NCBI GenBank assembly: GCA_945910005.1
Contig: OX246739.1
Location: 37,644,608-37,708,607, forward strand
Direction: 5' to 3'
Source of the DNA: Isoperla grammatica
Lineage: Eukaryota > Arthropoda > Insecta > Plecoptera > Perlodidae
DNA length: 64,000 nt
Under the pieces are notes generated by a model. That model was not told where the DNA came from, did no database searches, and saw only the letters and a list, made by a program, of their open reading frames with translations. Each line of letters starts with the position of its first letter. Position 1 is the first letter of the stretch. This document shows positions 63,161 through 64,000 of the stretch, piece by piece. Position numbers and translations under genes: made by a program.

Positions 63161-64000
63161 TTAGTCAGAATTGTCACTTTATTTTTTTCTCTCAACATAT
63201 TTTTGTATAAGTAATATAAGTAGGTAAAAGTACTTTTTTTATTTCAATGATATCTGGTACACTATACCTCTTCATTTATCATTTATATACAATCGAAATA
63301 GGTTTATTAAATATCTTTTCTTTATTTTTGTTTTTAATAATATTTGTCTATATTGCGTGCAGCGATTTTTCTATTTTGCATTGCCATACCAAATGTTTTA
63401 CAAAGTAAATCAGTTTTCTAGCTCGCGATAATGAACACAAAAGTAAGACTTTATTGCTAATCCGAAGGTGCGACAGTAATTACTACTCCCAGCATCCATG
63501 TGTGGGTACACAATGTCCGTACAAGCTAGCACACATCTCTTGGCCACTATTAAGACATTACGTAAAACGGCGTTTTAATTGCTGGACAAGAAGCAAATAT
63601 GAGTCTACCACGAAAATGTACTTTAAGTTATTCTTTACACATCCGCAACAATTGCTTTAACCTTGTGGAATATTCATAACCAGGCAATTATAAGGTAAAA
63701 ACCTTCATGCAGCAACCACGCTGTGGACTGAGATTGGAGGGATTTCCAACTATACGTTATGTTCATGTGTTCAGCTACGCGTAGTAACATACAATAGGCC
63801 CAGATACTACTTGATTGTAAAATGTTTGTAAGAAGATATGAATGAAGTCTACAAATAAAGATAATTGAAACGTAGAGGAGCCCAGGACAGGAAACAAGAA
63901 ATAATAAAATAGGAAGAGATGAGAACAATCTTGGGTCATGTAATTTTTTATGTTCGTATTTATTTTTTAGGTTTGTAGTTATAAATGTTTTTTACAAATT
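63161..64000. other. No gene recognised
   Basis: AT-rich end of the window without a supported feature. Confidence 0.5.

Overview
This is eukaryotic, AT-rich, intron-rich animal DNA, not prokaryotic. The dominant feature is one plus-strand muscle gene. Its exons assemble in frame across consistent splice phases into the C-terminal 1385 residues of a giant immunoglobulin/fibronectin/kinase protein. The kinase and calmodulin-binding segment (RRKWQ | KTGNAIRALGRMATLS) looks most like arthropod stretchin-MLCK (Strn-Mlck), the counterpart of vertebrate smooth-muscle MYLK. I infer an arthropod, perhaps a crustacean given the repeat load, but the sequence alone does not fix the taxon.

Layout: 1-15.3 kb has no recognisable coding exon and is presumably a long upstream intron or intergenic DNA; it holds MITE-like inverted repeats and a 177-bp satellite (10.08-11.1 kb). 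From 15.33 to 46.23 kb are 18 exons of the Strn-Mlck-like gene: a half Ig domain, six further Ig domains (most split by an intron just after the conserved Trp), a Pro/Ser linker, one FN3 domain, the kinase over three exons, and a last exon with the calmodulin-binding site and a Ser-rich tail. A GC-rich block at 38.2-38.4 kb in the 7.3-kb intron before the FN3 exon looks like an internal promoter and first exon for a short kinase isoform. From 47.7 to 51.1 kb is a large palindromic transposon-like element. From about 52 to 59 kb are fragments of a second plus-strand gene, possibly secreted and GPI-anchored, of unknown family. The remainder to 64 kb is non-coding with microsatellites and a LINE-like 3' tail.

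The most unusual observation is that at least six of the Ig-encoding exons have their own splice-junction edge copied into the adjoining intron, either as a single partial duplicate or as a minisatellite of 5 to about 21 units. Units carry splice acceptors (some with a branchpoint-like motif) or splice donors plus 14-68 nt of exon. One exon has arrays on both sides. I know of no description of this pattern for this gene family, but I could not search. Several transposons with precise target-site duplications sit in the same introns.
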